Shown: positions 1 to 7,531 of the stretch, in pieces | Layout: each line of letters begins with the position of its first letter | Numbering within the stretch: the first letter of the stretch is position 1 | Source: CAWBJP01 sp044867425 | Lineage (GTDB): Bacteria > Actinomycetota > Acidimicrobiia > IMCC26256 > BP-133 | DNA length: 64,000 nt | Direction of reading: 5' to 3' | Assembly: GCA_044867425.1 (NCBI GenBank) | Contig: JBIOUX010000091.1 | Coordinates: 1 to 64,000 of the forward strand | Notes under the pieces: generated by a model | The model's database searches: none | What the model saw: only the letters and a program-made list of their open reading frames with translations | Told to the model about the DNA's origin: nothing | Program-made: the position numbers and the translations under genes

Positions 1-120
1 GGCCCCGGCGGCCGCGGCGGCGGCCACCGAAGTCTTCCCCACGCCACCGGGCCCGCAGAAGATGGCGATCTCCTTGGCCGCCAGCAGCCGGTCCAGCCCG
101 GTCGGGGTTCCCGATGTCAC
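1..120 (-). CDS. ArsA/Get3-like ATPase, N-terminal fragment (runs off the window)
   Basis: Only the first 40 codons are inside the window. They read VTSGTPTGLDRLLAAKEIA and then a deviant Walker A segment, FCGPGGVGKTSVA, typical of the SIMIBI-class ArsA/Get3 ATPases. The GTG start (120-118) overlaps the TGA of the upstream ArsA-like gene by four bases (GTGA), so the two are almost certainly translated together. Tandem ArsA-like genes of this kind occur in mycobacteria (Rv3679/Rv3680), where the two products are thought to act as a pair. The substrate here is unknown, and an arsenite role should not be assumed. Confidence 0.75.
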   Translation of the reverse strand, partial: MTSGTPTGLDRLLAAKEIAIFCGPGGVGKTSVAAAAAAGA

Positions 121-1070
121 GAGCCGAGCTCCTCACCCAGGGCATCGGCCATCATGCGGGTGACCCGCATACCGCCGGACCGTACGAACATCTCGGGCAG
201 GTAGAGGAGCGGCAGGTCCACCGTCTCCCGCAGGTGGGCCAGATGGGTGGCCCGGGTGCGGCGGAGCCGAACCGCCAGCTCCGCGCCCTCCAGGACGTCC
301 TCCACGCCGGCGCCGGCCCCCCGGGCCAGGACGGCGGTGCGCTCCGGGGCCCGCAGCGCCTCGAACACCTCCTCCTCGGCCCGGGTGAACAGCTCGGGCA
401 GCACCCGGTTCACCACCACGGCCCCCAGCGGGACGGGCAGCTCGGCCCGTACCCGGGCCACCAGCTCGATCGTCTCGTGGACCGGCATCTCCTCGGGGGT
501 CACCACCACGTTCAGGGCGGTCACGGCGGGGTCGGCCAGGATCTCGCCCATCCAGCCCACCTGGGCCCGCACGAGACCGACCGACACCAGCTCCTGGATG
601 GCGCCGGGGGCGCCCAGCTGGGCGGTGATGTGGCCGGTGGCGGCGGCGTCGACGACGACCAGATCCCAGCGGGCACGGCCCTCCAGGGACTCGCGCACCT
701 CCCAGCAGATCTTGCCCACGGTGAGGATCTCCTTGACCCCCGGAGCGGCGGTGGCCACGAAGTCGAATACCTTGGCCAGCGGGCCGACCCGGCCGGGGAC
801 GGGCATCTTCAGGTTGAGGCGCAGGTACTCCCGCAGCGATGCCTCGGTGTCCATGGCCATGGCGTGGACGCCGGGGTAGACCCCCGTGGGCTTGAACCCG
901 ACGGGCCGCTGCTCGAAGAAGGCGGCGATGTCTCCCCGCCCGTCGGCCGAGACGAGGAGCACCCGTTTGCCCTGCTCGGCGGCCAGCAGGGCAGCAGCCG
1001 CCGACACCGTGCTCTTTCCGACCCCGCCCTTGCCGGTGAAGAACAGCAGCCGGCGGCCGAGCAGGTCCAC
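117..1070 (-). CDS. ArsA/Get3-like anion-transporting ATPase, 317 aa
   Basis: The protein opens with MDLLGRRLLFFTGKGGVGKST, a deviant Walker A P-loop at about residues 8-20, followed by VLLVSADGRGD as the switch I-type segment. Later segments (VVVDAAATGH near residue 140, VVVNRVLPE near residue 225) match the Get3/ArsA fold. Length suits a single-domain family member. It lacks an obvious membrane-insertion groove or Cys pair, so neither tail-anchored protein targeting nor metal efflux is demonstrated. It is the first half of a tandem pair: its TGA overlaps the GTG of the next ArsA-like gene. The DUF3107 gene lies 16 bases upstream on the same strand, so the block probably forms one operon. 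Confidence 0.85.
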   Translation of the reverse strand: MDLLGRRLLFFTGKGGVGKSTVSAAAALLAAEQGKRVLLVSADGRGDIAAFFEQRPVGFKPTGVYPGVHAMAMDTEASLREYLRLNLKMPVPGRVGPLAKVFDFVATAAPGVKEILTVGKICWEVRESLEGRARWDLVVVDAAATGHITAQLGAPGAIQELVSVGLVRAQVGWMGEILADPAVTALNVVVTPEEMPVHETIELVARVRAELPVPLGAVVVNRVLPELFTRAEEEVFEALRAPERTAVLARGAGAGVEDVLEGAELAVRLRRTRATHLAHLRETVDLPLLYLPEMFVRSGGMRVTRMMADALGEELGS

Positions 1071-1086
1071 TGGTCAGCGCCGGGGA

Positions 1087-1317
1087 TCAGTCGGGGCCGA
1101 AGCCGACCCGCTTGCCGGTGTCCTCCTCGCCGATCTCGACATAGGCCACCTTGTCGGTGGGGACCCCCACCCGGCGGCCCTTCTTGTCGGTGATCCACAG
1201 GACGCGCGTGCCGTCGTCGAGGGCGGCCTGGATGGTGGCCACCATCTCGTCCGCCTTGCCTTCGAGCTCCAGCGAGAGCTCCCTGGGGGAATAGGTCACA
1301 CCGATCTTGACTTCCAT
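1087..1317 (-). CDS. DUF3107 family protein, 76 aa
   Basis: This small protein starts MEVKIGVTYSPRELSLELEG and contains the conserved core TDKKGRRVGVPTDKVAYVEI (residues 43-62), which I recognise as the actinobacterial DUF3107 family. No enzymatic function is established for it. It has no signal peptide or membrane segment, so it should be cytosolic. Its ATG lies one base past the TGA of the Lgt-like gene, with a purine-rich GGGAGACGGG just ahead as a likely ribosome site. In other actinobacteria this family also sits near ArsA-like and other housekeeping genes, which fits the neighbours here. Confidence 0.85.
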   Translation of the reverse strand: MEVKIGVTYSPRELSLELEGKADEMVATIQAALDDGTRVLWITDKKGRRVGVPTDKVAYVEIGEEDTGKRVGFGPD

Positions 1318-1320
1318 CGC

Positions 1321-2259
1321 TCACCCGTCTCCCGTGGCCGGCGGTTGCGCGGGCATGCTACCCGGCACGTCGTCCGGTTCTTTCTCCCGCTCGGTTTCCT
1401 GGCCTGGTTCGGCGCCGGCGGCGGTCTCGATCGGAGGGGCGTCCTCGGCTGCCGGTTCCCGGCCGCTGCGCCACGGCGTGTCCCGTTTGATGACCAGGAC
1501 GTAGAGGCACAGCAGCATGACCACCAGTGCCGTCCACTGGCTGCCCGTCAGGCCGGTGCCGTGGGTGTCGTCCACCCGGAAGAAGTCCTCGATGAAGCGC
1601 CCGGCGCCGTACCAGGCGCCGAAGAAGCAGGTGAGGAAGCCGTCGTAGCGCCGTGTCCGGCGCAGGCGCATGAGGGTCACCAGCAGCAGGCTGGCCGAGA
1701 ACAGATCGTAGAGGGCGGGCTGGTGGACGGCCTGGCCCGGAGGCGCCAGGCAGGGTGAGCCCGTCTCCACCCGGGGACAGACGTAGCCCAGGAAGAAGTC
1801 CGTGGGCTTACCCAGGTGGTCGGCGATGACCAGGTCGCCGATGCGGCCAATGACGATCCCCATGGTCACGCATGGGACGGCCAGGTCCATCACCTTCCAG
1901 AAGGAAAGGCCCTCTTTCCGCATCTTGGGGACGCCGGCCAGGACGGCGCCGCCGATGCCGCCCAGCAGCGAGATGCCGCCCTTCCACACGGCGAAGATCT
2001 CGAGCGGGTTGGAGAAGTCGCCGGGGTGGTTGATCACGTAGGCCACCCGGGCCCCGATGATCGACCCCACCGCCGCCCGGTTGATGAGCGAGTAGATGGT
2101 GTCGTCGGACAGGCCCGCCTCCCGGCACCAGCGCAGGAACACCGAGGCCCCGAGGAGGAACCCGACGGCGATGCCCAGCCCGTGGGGTGAGATCGACAGG
2201 GGCCCGATGTGGATGCGGACCAGGGGCTCGTAGCGCAGCAGGGCCAGGACCGGGTTCAC
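1321..2259 (-). CDS. Lgt-like membrane protein (prolipoprotein diacylglyceryl transferase family), 312 aa
   Basis: The protein has about seven hydrophobic segments and the family landmarks: a GGISLLGG segment near residue 95, a GRIGD segment near residue 135 and GAGRFIEDFFR near residue 225. Lgt transfers diacylglycerol from phosphatidylglycerol to the lipobox Cys of prelipoproteins. Aligned by eye to E. coli Lgt, several important positions differ: the His of SFHGG is Leu, the Asn of GRxGN is Asp, and the Glu of the C-terminal RxxxE is Asp. The invariant Arg and Gly are kept. The GTG start at 2259 overlaps the crotonase stop by four bases and has AGGAG ahead of it. The C-terminal 60 residues are acidic and disordered. 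It could be a divergent Lgt or a paralogue with a different lipid role. Confidence 0.75.
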   Translation of the reverse strand: MNPVLALLRYEPLVRIHIGPLSISPHGLGIAVGFLLGASVFLRWCREAGLSDDTIYSLINRAAVGSIIGARVAYVINHPGDFSNPLEIFAVWKGGISLLGGIGGAVLAGVPKMRKEGLSFWKVMDLAVPCVTMGIVIGRIGDLVIADHLGKPTDFFLGYVCPRVETGSPCLAPPGQAVHQPALYDLFSASLLLVTLMRLRRTRRYDGFLTCFFGAWYGAGRFIEDFFRVDDTHGTGLTGSQWTALVVMLLCLYVLVIKRDTPWRSGREPAAEDAPPIETAAGAEPGQETEREKEPDDVPGSMPAQPPATGDG

Positions 2260-3044
2260 CGGGTCTCCTGGCCTCGGGTCTCCCCGGGATAGGTCTGCTC
2301 GCCGTGGCGGGCGGCCCAGGCCCGGCGCAGGGCCAGGTGCTCCTCGGTGCTGATGACGATGGACATGGCGTCGCTCAACTGGTCCAGGGCGGCTTCGAAG
2401 GGCAGGTCGTAGGCCTGGTTGCACAGCCGCTTGGCCCAGCTGATACTGGCCGAGGGCACCTCGGCGTAGCGCTTGGCCCAGTCCCGCAGCTCCTCGTCCA
2501 GCTGCGCTCGGGGCACGACCCGGTGAACGAGGCCGATGCGCATCGCCTCGGCGGCGTCGATGGGCTCGCCGGAGAGGATCAGGTGGCGCGCCCAGCCCAT
2601 CCCCACCAGGCGGGGTAGTCGCCAGGTGCCCATGCCGGGGAGGAAGGCCTCCTGGGCCGCGGGCAGGCCGAAGCGGGCGTCGTGGGCGGCGATGCGGACG
2701 TCGCAGGCGATGGCGATCTGCAGGCCACCGCCGAGGCACCAGCCCTGAACGCCGGCGATGACCGGCTTGCCCATGGCCTCGAGGCGCCGGAACAGCCCTT
2801 CGTTGGCCCGGAACCAGGTGATGTCGATCACGCCGGCGGCCAGGTCGTCGAGGTCGAGGCCGGAGGAGAACGACGGGCCCTCGCCGGTGAGGAGGACCAC
2901 CCGGACCTCGGGATCGGCTTCCAGGCCGGCCAGCGCCGGGCCGAGATCGTCCGGGAAGTCGAGGCCCATGGCGTTGTGGACGTGGGGCCGGTTCATGCGG
3001 ATCTCACCCACGAAACCGTGGCGGAGGACGTCGATGCGGGCCAT
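2256..3044 (-). CDS. Enoyl-CoA hydratase/isomerase family (crotonase) protein, 262 aa
   Basis: A full-length crotonase-fold protein. The acyl-CoA and oxyanion-hole segments are visible as FSSGLDLDDLA (about residue 60) and GVQGWCLGGGLQIA (about residue 100), and the helix IDAAEAMRIGLVHRVVP follows near residue 165. In classical hydratases the GLP motif is followed by a catalytic Glu; here it reads GLPAAQEAF, so that Glu is replaced by Ala. Activity may therefore be isomerase, hydrolase or another crotonase reaction rather than hydration. It lies 16 bases after the Mrp-type gene and overlaps the Lgt-like start, so it is probably in the same transcript. Confidence 0.85.
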   Translation of the reverse strand: MARIDVLRHGFVGEIRMNRPHVHNAMGLDFPDDLGPALAGLEADPEVRVVLLTGEGPSFSSGLDLDDLAAGVIDITWFRANEGLFRRLEAMGKPVIAGVQGWCLGGGLQIAIACDVRIAAHDARFGLPAAQEAFLPGMGTWRLPRLVGMGWARHLILSGEPIDAAEAMRIGLVHRVVPRAQLDEELRDWAKRYAEVPSASISWAKRLCNQAYDLPFEAALDQLSDAMSIVISTEEHLALRRAWAARHGEQTYPGETRGQETR

Positions 3045-3060
3045 CAGCAGTTGCTGACCA

Positions 3061-4161
3061 CTAGGTGATCCGGAGCTCCGAGCGGTACACCCGCTTGGGG
3101 GCGAGGTCGACGGCGATCCGCCGGGCGATCTCGGTGAAGGCCACCGCGGCCTCGCTCTCCGGGTCGGTGACGACGATGGGCCGGCCCACGTCGCCGCCTT
3201 CGCGCAGGGCGGGCAGGAGGGGGACCTGGCCCAGGAGCGGCACCCCTAGGGTGTCGGCCAGCTCCCGGCCCCCGCCGGCGCCGAACAGCTCGTAGGCCTT
3301 GGCGTCGTCGGCCCGGAACCACGACATGTTCTCGATCACCCCGGTCAGCGTCAGGTTGACCTTCTGGGCCATGAACGCCGCCCGCTGGGCGACCTTCTGA
3401 GCCGCGGCCTGGGGGGTGGTCACGATCACCACCTCGGCCCGGGGGAGGAACTGGGACATGGACAGGGACACGTCTCCCGTCCCGGGGGGCATGTCGATGA
3501 TCAGGAACTTCGGCTCGCCCCAGTAGACGTCGGTGAGGAACTGCTCCAGCGCCTTGTGCAGCATGGGCCCCCGCCAGATGACGGGCTGGTCCTCACGGGC
3601 GAAGAACCCCATGGAGATGAGGCGCACGCCGTGGGCGGTGGGGGGGACGATGGTCTGGTCGATGACCAGGGGCGGCCGGTCGATCCCGAGCATGCGCGGC
3701 ATGGAGAAGCCCCACACGTCGGCGTCCACGGCGGCGGTGTCGTAACCGGCCCGGGCCAGGGCCACGGCCAGGTTGGTGGTGACCGAGGACTTGCCCACCC
3801 CGCCCTTGCCGGAGGCGACGGCCAGCACCCGGGTGCCGGAGTGGGTGAAGGGGTTGTCCCGCTGGCCTCCCTCACCCACCGGGCGCAGGCGGGCCGACAG
3901 TGCCGACTGCTCCGCTTCGCTCATGGCCACCAGGTCGACCACTACCGACTCGACGCCGGGCACGGTCGTCACCGCCGCGCTGATCAGGTCGCGCAGCTGT
4001 CCCCGGGCCGGGTAGTCGGGGCCGGGCAGGCCGACGGTGACTCGCACCGCCGAACCGTGCACCACCACGCCCTTGACCATCTCCAGGTCGACAAGAGAGC
4101 GGCGCAGCTCCGGGTCCTCGACCGGGCGGAGGGAGTCCAGCACGTCCGCCTCGGTGGGCAT
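3061..4161 (-). CDS. Mrp/NBP35-family ATPase (Fe-S carrier type), 366 aa
   Basis: Residues 1-80 form a MIP18/DUF59-like domain (DSLRPVEDPELRRSLVDL), followed by a ParA-like ATPase with the deviant Walker A GKGGVGKSSVTTNLA near residue 105 and IIDMPPGTGD near residue 215. The family (ApbC, Mrp, Nbp35) binds and transfers Fe-S clusters. The CxxC pair seen after the ENMS segment in proteobacterial members is absent here (ENMSWFRADDAKAYELFG), as it is in mycobacterial Mrp. I chose the ATG at 4161 because GAGGAG lies nine bases ahead. A GTG ten codons upstream has no such site. It faces a SufR-like regulator across about 50 bases, which supports a role in Fe-S metabolism. Confidence 0.88.
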   Translation of the reverse strand: MPTEADVLDSLRPVEDPELRRSLVDLEMVKGVVVHGSAVRVTVGLPGPDYPARGQLRDLISAAVTTVPGVESVVVDLVAMSEAEQSALSARLRPVGEGGQRDNPFTHSGTRVLAVASGKGGVGKSSVTTNLAVALARAGYDTAAVDADVWGFSMPRMLGIDRPPLVIDQTIVPPTAHGVRLISMGFFAREDQPVIWRGPMLHKALEQFLTDVYWGEPKFLIIDMPPGTGDVSLSMSQFLPRAEVVIVTTPQAAAQKVAQRAAFMAQKVNLTLTGVIENMSWFRADDAKAYELFGAGGGRELADTLGVPLLGQVPLLPALREGGDVGRPIVVTDPESEAAVAFTEIARRIAVDLAPKRVYRSELRIT

Positions 4162-4202
4162 GTCGAAACAACTCCTCGGGGGGATTTTCACTACGGAGCT
4201 AG

Positions 4203-4208
4203 TAGAAT
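4203..4208 (+). promoter_or_regulatory. -10 element for the SufR-like gene; leaderless start
   Basis: TAGAAT lies six bases before the GTG at 4215, and there is no Shine-Dalgarno sequence. Transcription should begin at or next to the start codon. The opposite strand of the same bases reads TATTCT, so the divergent Mrp-type gene may use an overlapping promoter. A regulator bound here could control both directions. Confidence 0.55.
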
Positions 4209-4214
4209 AACAAC

Positions 4215-4937
4215 GTGGCTGGCGATTCCCGGACCCCTCAGCTGAGCGGCGACGAGTTCACTGCGGCCGTCACCGCCCTGGCCAACGCCTTCGGTGACCC
4301 CACGCGCCGGGAGATCTATCTCGAGCTGCGCCGGTCGGGCCGGGGCCTCACCTGTTCGGAGGTGGCCGAGCGCTTCGAGCTGCATCCCAACGTGGCCCGC
4401 CACCACCTCGACAAGCTGGCCGCCGGCGGCTACCTCGAGGTGGAACTGGCCCGGGGCGAGTCGGCCGGGCGCCCGTCCAAACGCTACGCGGCCCGGGAGA
4501 CGGTGGCCCATCCGCTCACCTTCCCGCCCCGGCGGGACGATCTCCTGGCCACCCTGCTGGCCCGCTCGCTCCAGCTGCTGCCCGCCGAGCAGGCCACCCT
4601 CATGGCCGAGGAGGTGGGCTACGACTACGGTCGGGCGCTGGCGGCCCGCATGGAGCCGGCCGAGGGCCACAAGTTCCTGCGTACGGCGGTGGTGTCCGTG
4701 GCCGACGCCCTCACCGCCCACGGCTTCGCCGCCCACGCCGAGTCCAAGGGGGAGTCCCTCCAGATCGTCTCGGAGCAGTGCCCCTTCGGGGAGGCGGCCC
4801 AGCAGTTCCCCCACGTGGTGTGTGCGGTGGACCGGGGCATGATCCGGGGGATGCTGGCCGGCCTCTACGGCGACACGAACCCCCAGTTCTCCTCCAGTCG
4901 CCCGGCGGGCGACGCCCACTGCGTCGCCTGCGTTTAG
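4215..4937 (+). CDS. SufR-like winged-helix transcriptional regulator with C-terminal cysteine cluster, 240 aa
   Basis: Residues 15-85 form an ArsR/MarR-like winged helix (ANAFGDPTRREIYLELRRSG, then VARHHLDKLAAGGYLE as the recognition helix and wing). The C-terminal half carries four cysteines, C189-x13-C203-x32-C236-x2-C239, in a pattern resembling the Fe-S-binding tail of SufR. SufR represses suf-type Fe-S assembly genes when its cluster is loaded. The neighbours agree: a cysteine desulfurase starts 17 bases downstream and an Mrp-type Fe-S ATPase lies divergently upstream. The GTG start follows a TAGAAT hexamer by six bases, implying a leaderless transcript. The family is well supported. 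Cluster binding and targets are inferred. Confidence 0.8.
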   Translation: MAGDSRTPQLSGDEFTAAVTALANAFGDPTRREIYLELRRSGRGLTCSEVAERFELHPNVARHHLDKLAAGGYLEVELARGESAGRPSKRYAARETVAHPLTFPPRRDDLLATLLARSLQLLPAEQATLMAEEVGYDYGRALAARMEPAEGHKFLRTAVVSVADALTAHGFAAHAESKGESLQIVSEQCPFGEAAQQFPHVVCAVDRGMIRGMLAGLYGDTNPQFSSSRPAGDAHCVACV

Positions 4938-4953
4938 TGCCCTTGGCCGTGCC

Positions 4954-6084
4954 GTGACCCGGGCCTACCTGGATCACGCCTCGTCCACGCCCCTGCGTCC
5001 GGCCGCCGCCGAGGCCATGGCCCCCTGGCTGTCGGTTCCCGGCGACCCCGGACGGGTCCACGCCGAGGGCCGGGCCGCCCGCTTCGCCCTGGAGGAGGCC
5101 CGGGAGCAGGTGGCGTCCTTCCTGGGGGCCCGGCCCCGGGAGGTGCTCTTCACCTCGGGCGGCACCGAGGCGGTCAACACCGCCGTCGCCGGCGCCACCG
5201 CCGCCGCCTCGGAGGGGCCGGCGCACGTCGTGGCCAGCGCCGTCGAGCATTCCGCCGTCCTGGAGTCGGCGCAGCGGGCGGGGACGGTCACCCTGGTGGG
5301 CGTCGACCGCCTGGGGCGGGTCGACCCGGATGCCGTGGCCGCCGGCCTCCGCCCGGAGACGGCACTGGTCTGCGTCCAGGCCGCCAACCACGAGGTGGGT
5401 ACGCTCCAGCCCGTCGCCGAGGTGGCCGAGGTGTGCCGGTCGCGGGGGGTGCGCCTCCACGTCGACGCCTGCGCCGCCGCCGGTCACGTCCCCCTCGACT
5501 TCGCCACCCTGGGTGCCGACCTGGTGTCGGTCTCGGCCCACAAGCTGGGCGGTCCCCGGGGGGTGGGCGCCCTGCTGATCCGCCGGGGGCTGCGCCTGGC
5601 GCCGCTGCTGGTGGGCGGAGCCCAGGAACGGGCCCGGCGAGCGGGGCTGGAGAACGTGGCCGCCGCCGTGGGCTTCGCCGCCGCCTGCGCCGAGCTGGCC
5701 GCCGGCGGGCGGTTGGAGGCGGAAGCCAAGCTGGCCCGGGAGCTGACCGAGCGGGTGCTGAGCGAGGCTCCGGCCCGGGTCGTGGGGGTGAGCGTCTTCG
5801 GCGACCCGGTCGACCGGCTTCCGTACCTGGTGTGCCTGGGTGTTGACGGTGTGGAGGCCGAACCGGTGCTCCTGGCCCTGGATCAGCAGGGGGTGGCCGT
5901 CCACTCGGGGTCGTCCTGCTCGTCGGAGACGTTCGAGCCCTCGCCCGTCCTCCAGGCCATGGGGGTCGACGCCGACCACTCCCTGCGGGTGAGCGTCGGC
6001 TGGCCCTCCGGCGACGACGACGTCGACGCTTTCCTGGCTGTGTTTCCAGGGGTGGTGGACCGGCTGCGGGCGCTGCGGCGGTAG
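4954..6084 (+). CDS. Cysteine desulfurase (NifS/IscS-type class V aminotransferase), 376 aa
   Basis: A PLP enzyme that removes sulfur from cysteine as a protein-bound persulfide. The landmarks are LDHASSTPLRP at the N-terminus, SGGTEAVNTAV near residue 70, VEHSAVLES near residue 100, the Schiff-base Lys197 in SVSAHKLGGPRG, and the catalytic Cys loop HSGSSCSSETF near residue 310. One departure stands out: the usual HVDA-x-Q, whose Gln contacts the PLP ring oxygen, reads HVDACAAAG, with Ala in the Gln position. It follows the SufR-like gene by 17 bases, so it is probably co-transcribed and under Fe-S control. No scaffold gene is in the window. Misassignment within class V aminotransferases is possible but the Cys loop argues for a desulfurase. 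Confidence 0.85.
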   Translation: MTRAYLDHASSTPLRPAAAEAMAPWLSVPGDPGRVHAEGRAARFALEEAREQVASFLGARPREVLFTSGGTEAVNTAVAGATAAASEGPAHVVASAVEHSAVLESAQRAGTVTLVGVDRLGRVDPDAVAAGLRPETALVCVQAANHEVGTLQPVAEVAEVCRSRGVRLHVDACAAAGHVPLDFATLGADLVSVSAHKLGGPRGVGALLIRRGLRLAPLLVGGAQERARRAGLENVAAAVGFAAACAELAAGGRLEAEAKLARELTERVLSEAPARVVGVSVFGDPVDRLPYLVCLGVDGVEAEPVLLALDQQGVAVHSGSSCSSETFEPSPVLQAMGVDADHSLRVSVGWPSGDDDVDAFLAVFPGVVDRLRALRR

Positions 6085-6115
6085 CGGCCTCAGGCGTTCA
6101 GCGAACCGGCGTGTC

Positions 6116-6138
6116 TCAGCGCCGCATATAGGCGCTGA
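6116..6138. terminator. Stem-loop between converging genes
   Basis: A perfect 8-bp stem (TCAGCGCC at 6116-6123 with GGCGCTGA at 6131-6138) closes a 7-base loop, GCATATA. A second copy of part of the arm (GTTCAGCG, 6096-6103) can pair with CGCTGAAC (6133-6140), giving an alternative fold. It sits 31 bases after the cysteine desulfurase stop, between converging genes. There is no T-run, so intrinsic termination is plausible but not certain. Confidence 0.5.
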
Positions 6139-6256
6139 ACAGAGCCGGATCCAGGAGCAAGGCGCTAACGGAAGCCCACGGCGCCGGTCAGATCACCCCG
6201 GCCCCCTTCATGCGCCTTTCTTGGCCCGGTCGGCGAGAGCGGGTGTTCCTGCGTCG

Positions 6257-7423
6257 CTAGCAGACGCTGAGTTTGACCGCGAGGTCCAGCGTGCCGTTCA
6301 TGGCGGCGGCGAAGTCGCCCCGGCAGACGTCGACGGCGCCCACCACCCGCTCGGTGGCTTCCTCGGCCAGGCCCTGGCGCCGGCCGGCGAAGCGGACCCA
6401 GGCGCACAGCACGTCGGGGACGAGGGCCAGGTCGGCGTCGTCGAGGCCGGCTCGGGTGGGGAAGTGCTGGAGAAGGCACGTACTGGCCAGAGTCGGACTC
6501 CAGCGCAGCGGCTCCCCGTCGCCGTGGTCGGCCCGGAAGGAGACGAGGCTGTGGCAGATCCCCACGACGCCAGGCTCGGCCAGGAGATCCGCCGCCTCCG
6601 GCGAGGACAGGAACTCGGCCACCAGGCCCTCCCGGGTGTCGAGGTCGAGCTCCCCGGTGCCGGAACGATCGGGGTTGGGGAGCGCCTCCAGGCGGGCGGC
6701 GAGCAGGGCTCGCAGGTCGACCAGCCGGGTCCCGGCGGTGGTTCCGTCGGCGATCTCGGCGGCCAACAGGGCGTCCTCCAGGCGGGCGGCGGCCGCCGAG
6801 AGGGTGATGCGCTCCAGGGTGATGCCGATGGCCTCCGCGTCCCGCCAGCGGGCCAGGGTGGCGTCCAGTCCGGAGGCCAGGTAGGCGTCCTTGGCCACGC
6901 CGGCCAGGTTGTGGTCCACCAGGACGCAGACGGTGTGCTGGTCCCCACTGGCGTAGGCGAAGCCGACGATGATGATCTCCTGGTCGCCGTAGACGTCGCG
7001 CCCGACCCAGGCCTCGGTGGGCCGGGACTGGCCGACCTCCTCCGCCCACTTCGGGGCGGCGATCCCGCTCCGCTCCAGGGTGGCGGCTGCCGTCCGGGCC
7101 TTGGTGGCCAGGCGGGCCGGCACCACGCCGGCCAGGGCCCACAGGGTGGCCGCCGCCTCCGGGGTGCCGTCGGCGCGGGCGTGGCGGACCAGCGCCTCAC
7201 CGAAGGCGTCGTCGGCCGTGGAGTCGTCGGCGGAGGCGGGATCGGACTGCCACACCGACAGCAGCCCGCTGGCCCACACCTCGGCAGCCAGTGGGGTGCC
7301 GGCGTGTACGAGGTGGTTGCGGGCCGAGCGCAGGACGCCTTCGAACAGGCGGGCGATCACGGCCTCCCGCTGTCGGTCCTGAGTTCCCCGTCCCTTCCGG
7401 GTTCGCATGGCCACGGTCCACAC
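6257..7423 (-). CDS. Hypothetical protein, about 385 aa
   Basis: I do not recognise this protein. It is soluble, with no signal peptide or membrane helix, rich in Ala, Leu and acidic residues, and mostly helical by composition. A central segment, EIIIVGFAYASGDQHTVCVLVDHNLAG (positions about 6895-6975), looks like beta strands of an alpha/beta core. The C-terminal third has three Cys (ICHSL, STCLLQH, DVCRGD) with no obvious metal motif. Several start codons are possible. GGAGG lies eight bases ahead of the GTG at 7414, which I prefer over the GTG at 7423; an ATG at 7408 is also in frame. It stands alone between the cysteine desulfurase (converging) and aconitase. Confidence 0.75.
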   Translation of the reverse strand: MWTVAMRTRKGRGTQDRQREAVIARLFEGVLRSARNHLVHAGTPLAAEVWASGLLSVWQSDPASADDSTADDAFGEALVRHARADGTPEAAATLWALAGVVPARLATKARTAAATLERSGIAAPKWAEEVGQSRPTEAWVGRDVYGDQEIIIVGFAYASGDQHTVCVLVDHNLAGVAKDAYLASGLDATLARWRDAEAIGITLERITLSAAAARLEDALLAAEIADGTTAGTRLVDLRALLAARLEALPNPDRSGTGELDLDTREGLVAEFLSSPEAADLLAEPGVVGICHSLVSFRADHGDGEPLRWSPTLASTCLLQHFPTRAGLDDADLALVPDVLCAWVRFAGRRQGLAEEATERVVGAVDVCRGDFAAAMNGTLDLAVKLSVC

Positions 7424-7531
7424 CTCCGCCGGGTCCGCCGGTCAGCATTGCCCTGCGGACGATACGGAAGGTGGTGCCCCAGGTGGTGGACCCTCAACCC
7501 GGGCGGCGACCGAGGTGGCCCGGGTTGGGCG

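Noticed and set aside
117..1070. Arsenite efflux role for the ArsA-like pair
   Set aside because: No arsB, arsD or arsR-type arsenic genes are nearby and no metalloid-binding Cys cluster is evident.
4189..4191. GTG at 4191 as the start of the Mrp-type gene
   Set aside because: It lacks a ribosome site, while the ATG at 4161 has GAGGAG at good spacing and gives the normal family N-terminus.
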